From NCBI RefSeq assembly GCF_964340395.1, contig NC_135554.1:8110975-8174974 (forward strand): a DNA stretch of 64,000 bases, read 5' to 3'. How positions within the stretch are numbered: position 1 is the stretch's first letter; the number at the start of each line of letters is the position of its first letter. Shown piece after piece: positions 1-64,000 of this stretch. The notes beneath the pieces were generated by a model, which did no database searches, was not told the origin of the DNA, and saw nothing but the letters and a program-made list of their open reading frames with translations. A program made the position numbers and the translations under genes. The DNA is from Glandiceps talaboti (lineage: Eukaryota > Hemichordata > Enteropneusta > Spengelidae).

Positions 1-397
1 TCCATAGTTGCATGTACTATGTTATTGACATTCTTTCTGTAGTACTACAGTGAAAACAAGTACTTCATTTGGAAATCTCTTGTATCCAAAGAGGCTTAGC
101 GTCGCCCATGTCGCAGACATGTTCGTGATCACTATAAGATGGCAATTATCTATGTACACAACACATGCTTCACTTCAATAGTATACATAATATAACGGCA
201 TACACTTTCGCTATTCTTCACCTTCATAATATTTGGTAATGCTGTAGAAGTATGTCATAAATTAGCATGGTTTGTTGTGATGTGAGTTAAGAAAAGGGGC
301 ATTCTTATCATTATCAAATGTATATGTAGATAGGTCTTTCTATAGGTCATCAGCCAACAAATCGACTAATCATTCAAGTTGTTACATTTGTTTTCAG

Positions 398-63817
<63,420 letters not shown>

Positions 63818-64000
63818 GTAAGAACGTAATATCAGATAGTCAAACAATCAGATAGTTCCGACATTGGACACCGGGTTCTATTATATTGAAATGGGAATAT
63901 TGTTTAGGAAAAACGGCGAATAGCTAGGTTACAGTGATACATACAATAGCACACTTTTTACACATTTATTTATTTATTTATTTATTCATTTACTTACTTA
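63818..64000. other. Start of the next intron
   Basis: Intron after the TOP-start exon, ending in a TTTA-type run at the window edge. No coding sequence seen. Confidence 0.5.

Overview
The window is eukaryotic genomic DNA, AT-rich and full of microsatellites, foldback transposons and short conserved coding islands bounded by GT/GC...AG splice sites. The protein modules (HYR, SRCR, LamG, F5/8C-fucolectin-like, WSC, PKD, REJ, GPS, PLAT, polycystin) and the repeat types point to a marine invertebrate deuterostome (hemichordate, echinoderm or cephalochordate); I cannot fix the species from sequence alone.

All convincing protein-coding exons lie on the + strand and can be joined into one phase-consistent model: 56 exons, about 4,594 codons, open at both ends of the window. 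In order they encode 14 HYR domains (398-17362, one exon each, twelve exactly 240 nt and two 246 nt), ten SRCR domains (17765-37025, two exons each, always cut after the same Leu-Gly position), a LamG-like jellyroll (37275-37892), an F5/8C or fucolectin-like domain (38950-39914), WSC plus PKD-like and REJ sequence (42594-49605), a GAIN-like stretch ending in an apparently cleavable GPS (51874-57202) followed by the first transmembrane helix, a PLAT domain (58284-59266), and the start of the polycystin-1 membrane region (59913-63817). The rest of the channel-like part lies beyond the window. The product would be a huge surface receptor of the polycystin-1 family with a pattern-recognition-type ectodomain.

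The 37 exons from the first HYR to the F5/8C domain are all symmetric phase 1-1. From the WSC/REJ exon on, phases are mixed, as expected if shuffled extracellular modules were added to an older WSC-PKD-REJ-GPS-PLAT-TM core. An important alternative is that a second promoter and first exon lie at about 16967-17116: a TATA-like box is followed by an ATG-started, signal-peptide-like stretch that reads in frame into HYR14. The receptor could therefore begin there, with the upstream HYR exons belonging to a separate or longer isoform.

Four splice donors are GC rather than GT (after 637, 17896, 61940 and 62795), each the only nearby donor that keeps phase. The HYR array shows block duplication: units 1-2-3-4 match 8-9-10-11 in order, and units 5 and 6 are a recent pair. 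Two SRCR domains have lost cysteines in disulfide-partner sets.

The introns hold the mobile DNA: a 2.7 kb foldback element with long inverted terminal arrays of a TCGTAATTACGA-type repeat, inserted into a decayed Penelope-like retroelement (21599-24760); a 241 bp palindromic element and two related short elements, each with perfect 9 bp target duplications; several other dispersed families; two LINE reverse-transcriptase remnants; and TA arrays that appear to be internal parts of a mobile repeat. No rRNA, CRISPR, operon or prokaryotic feature is seen.
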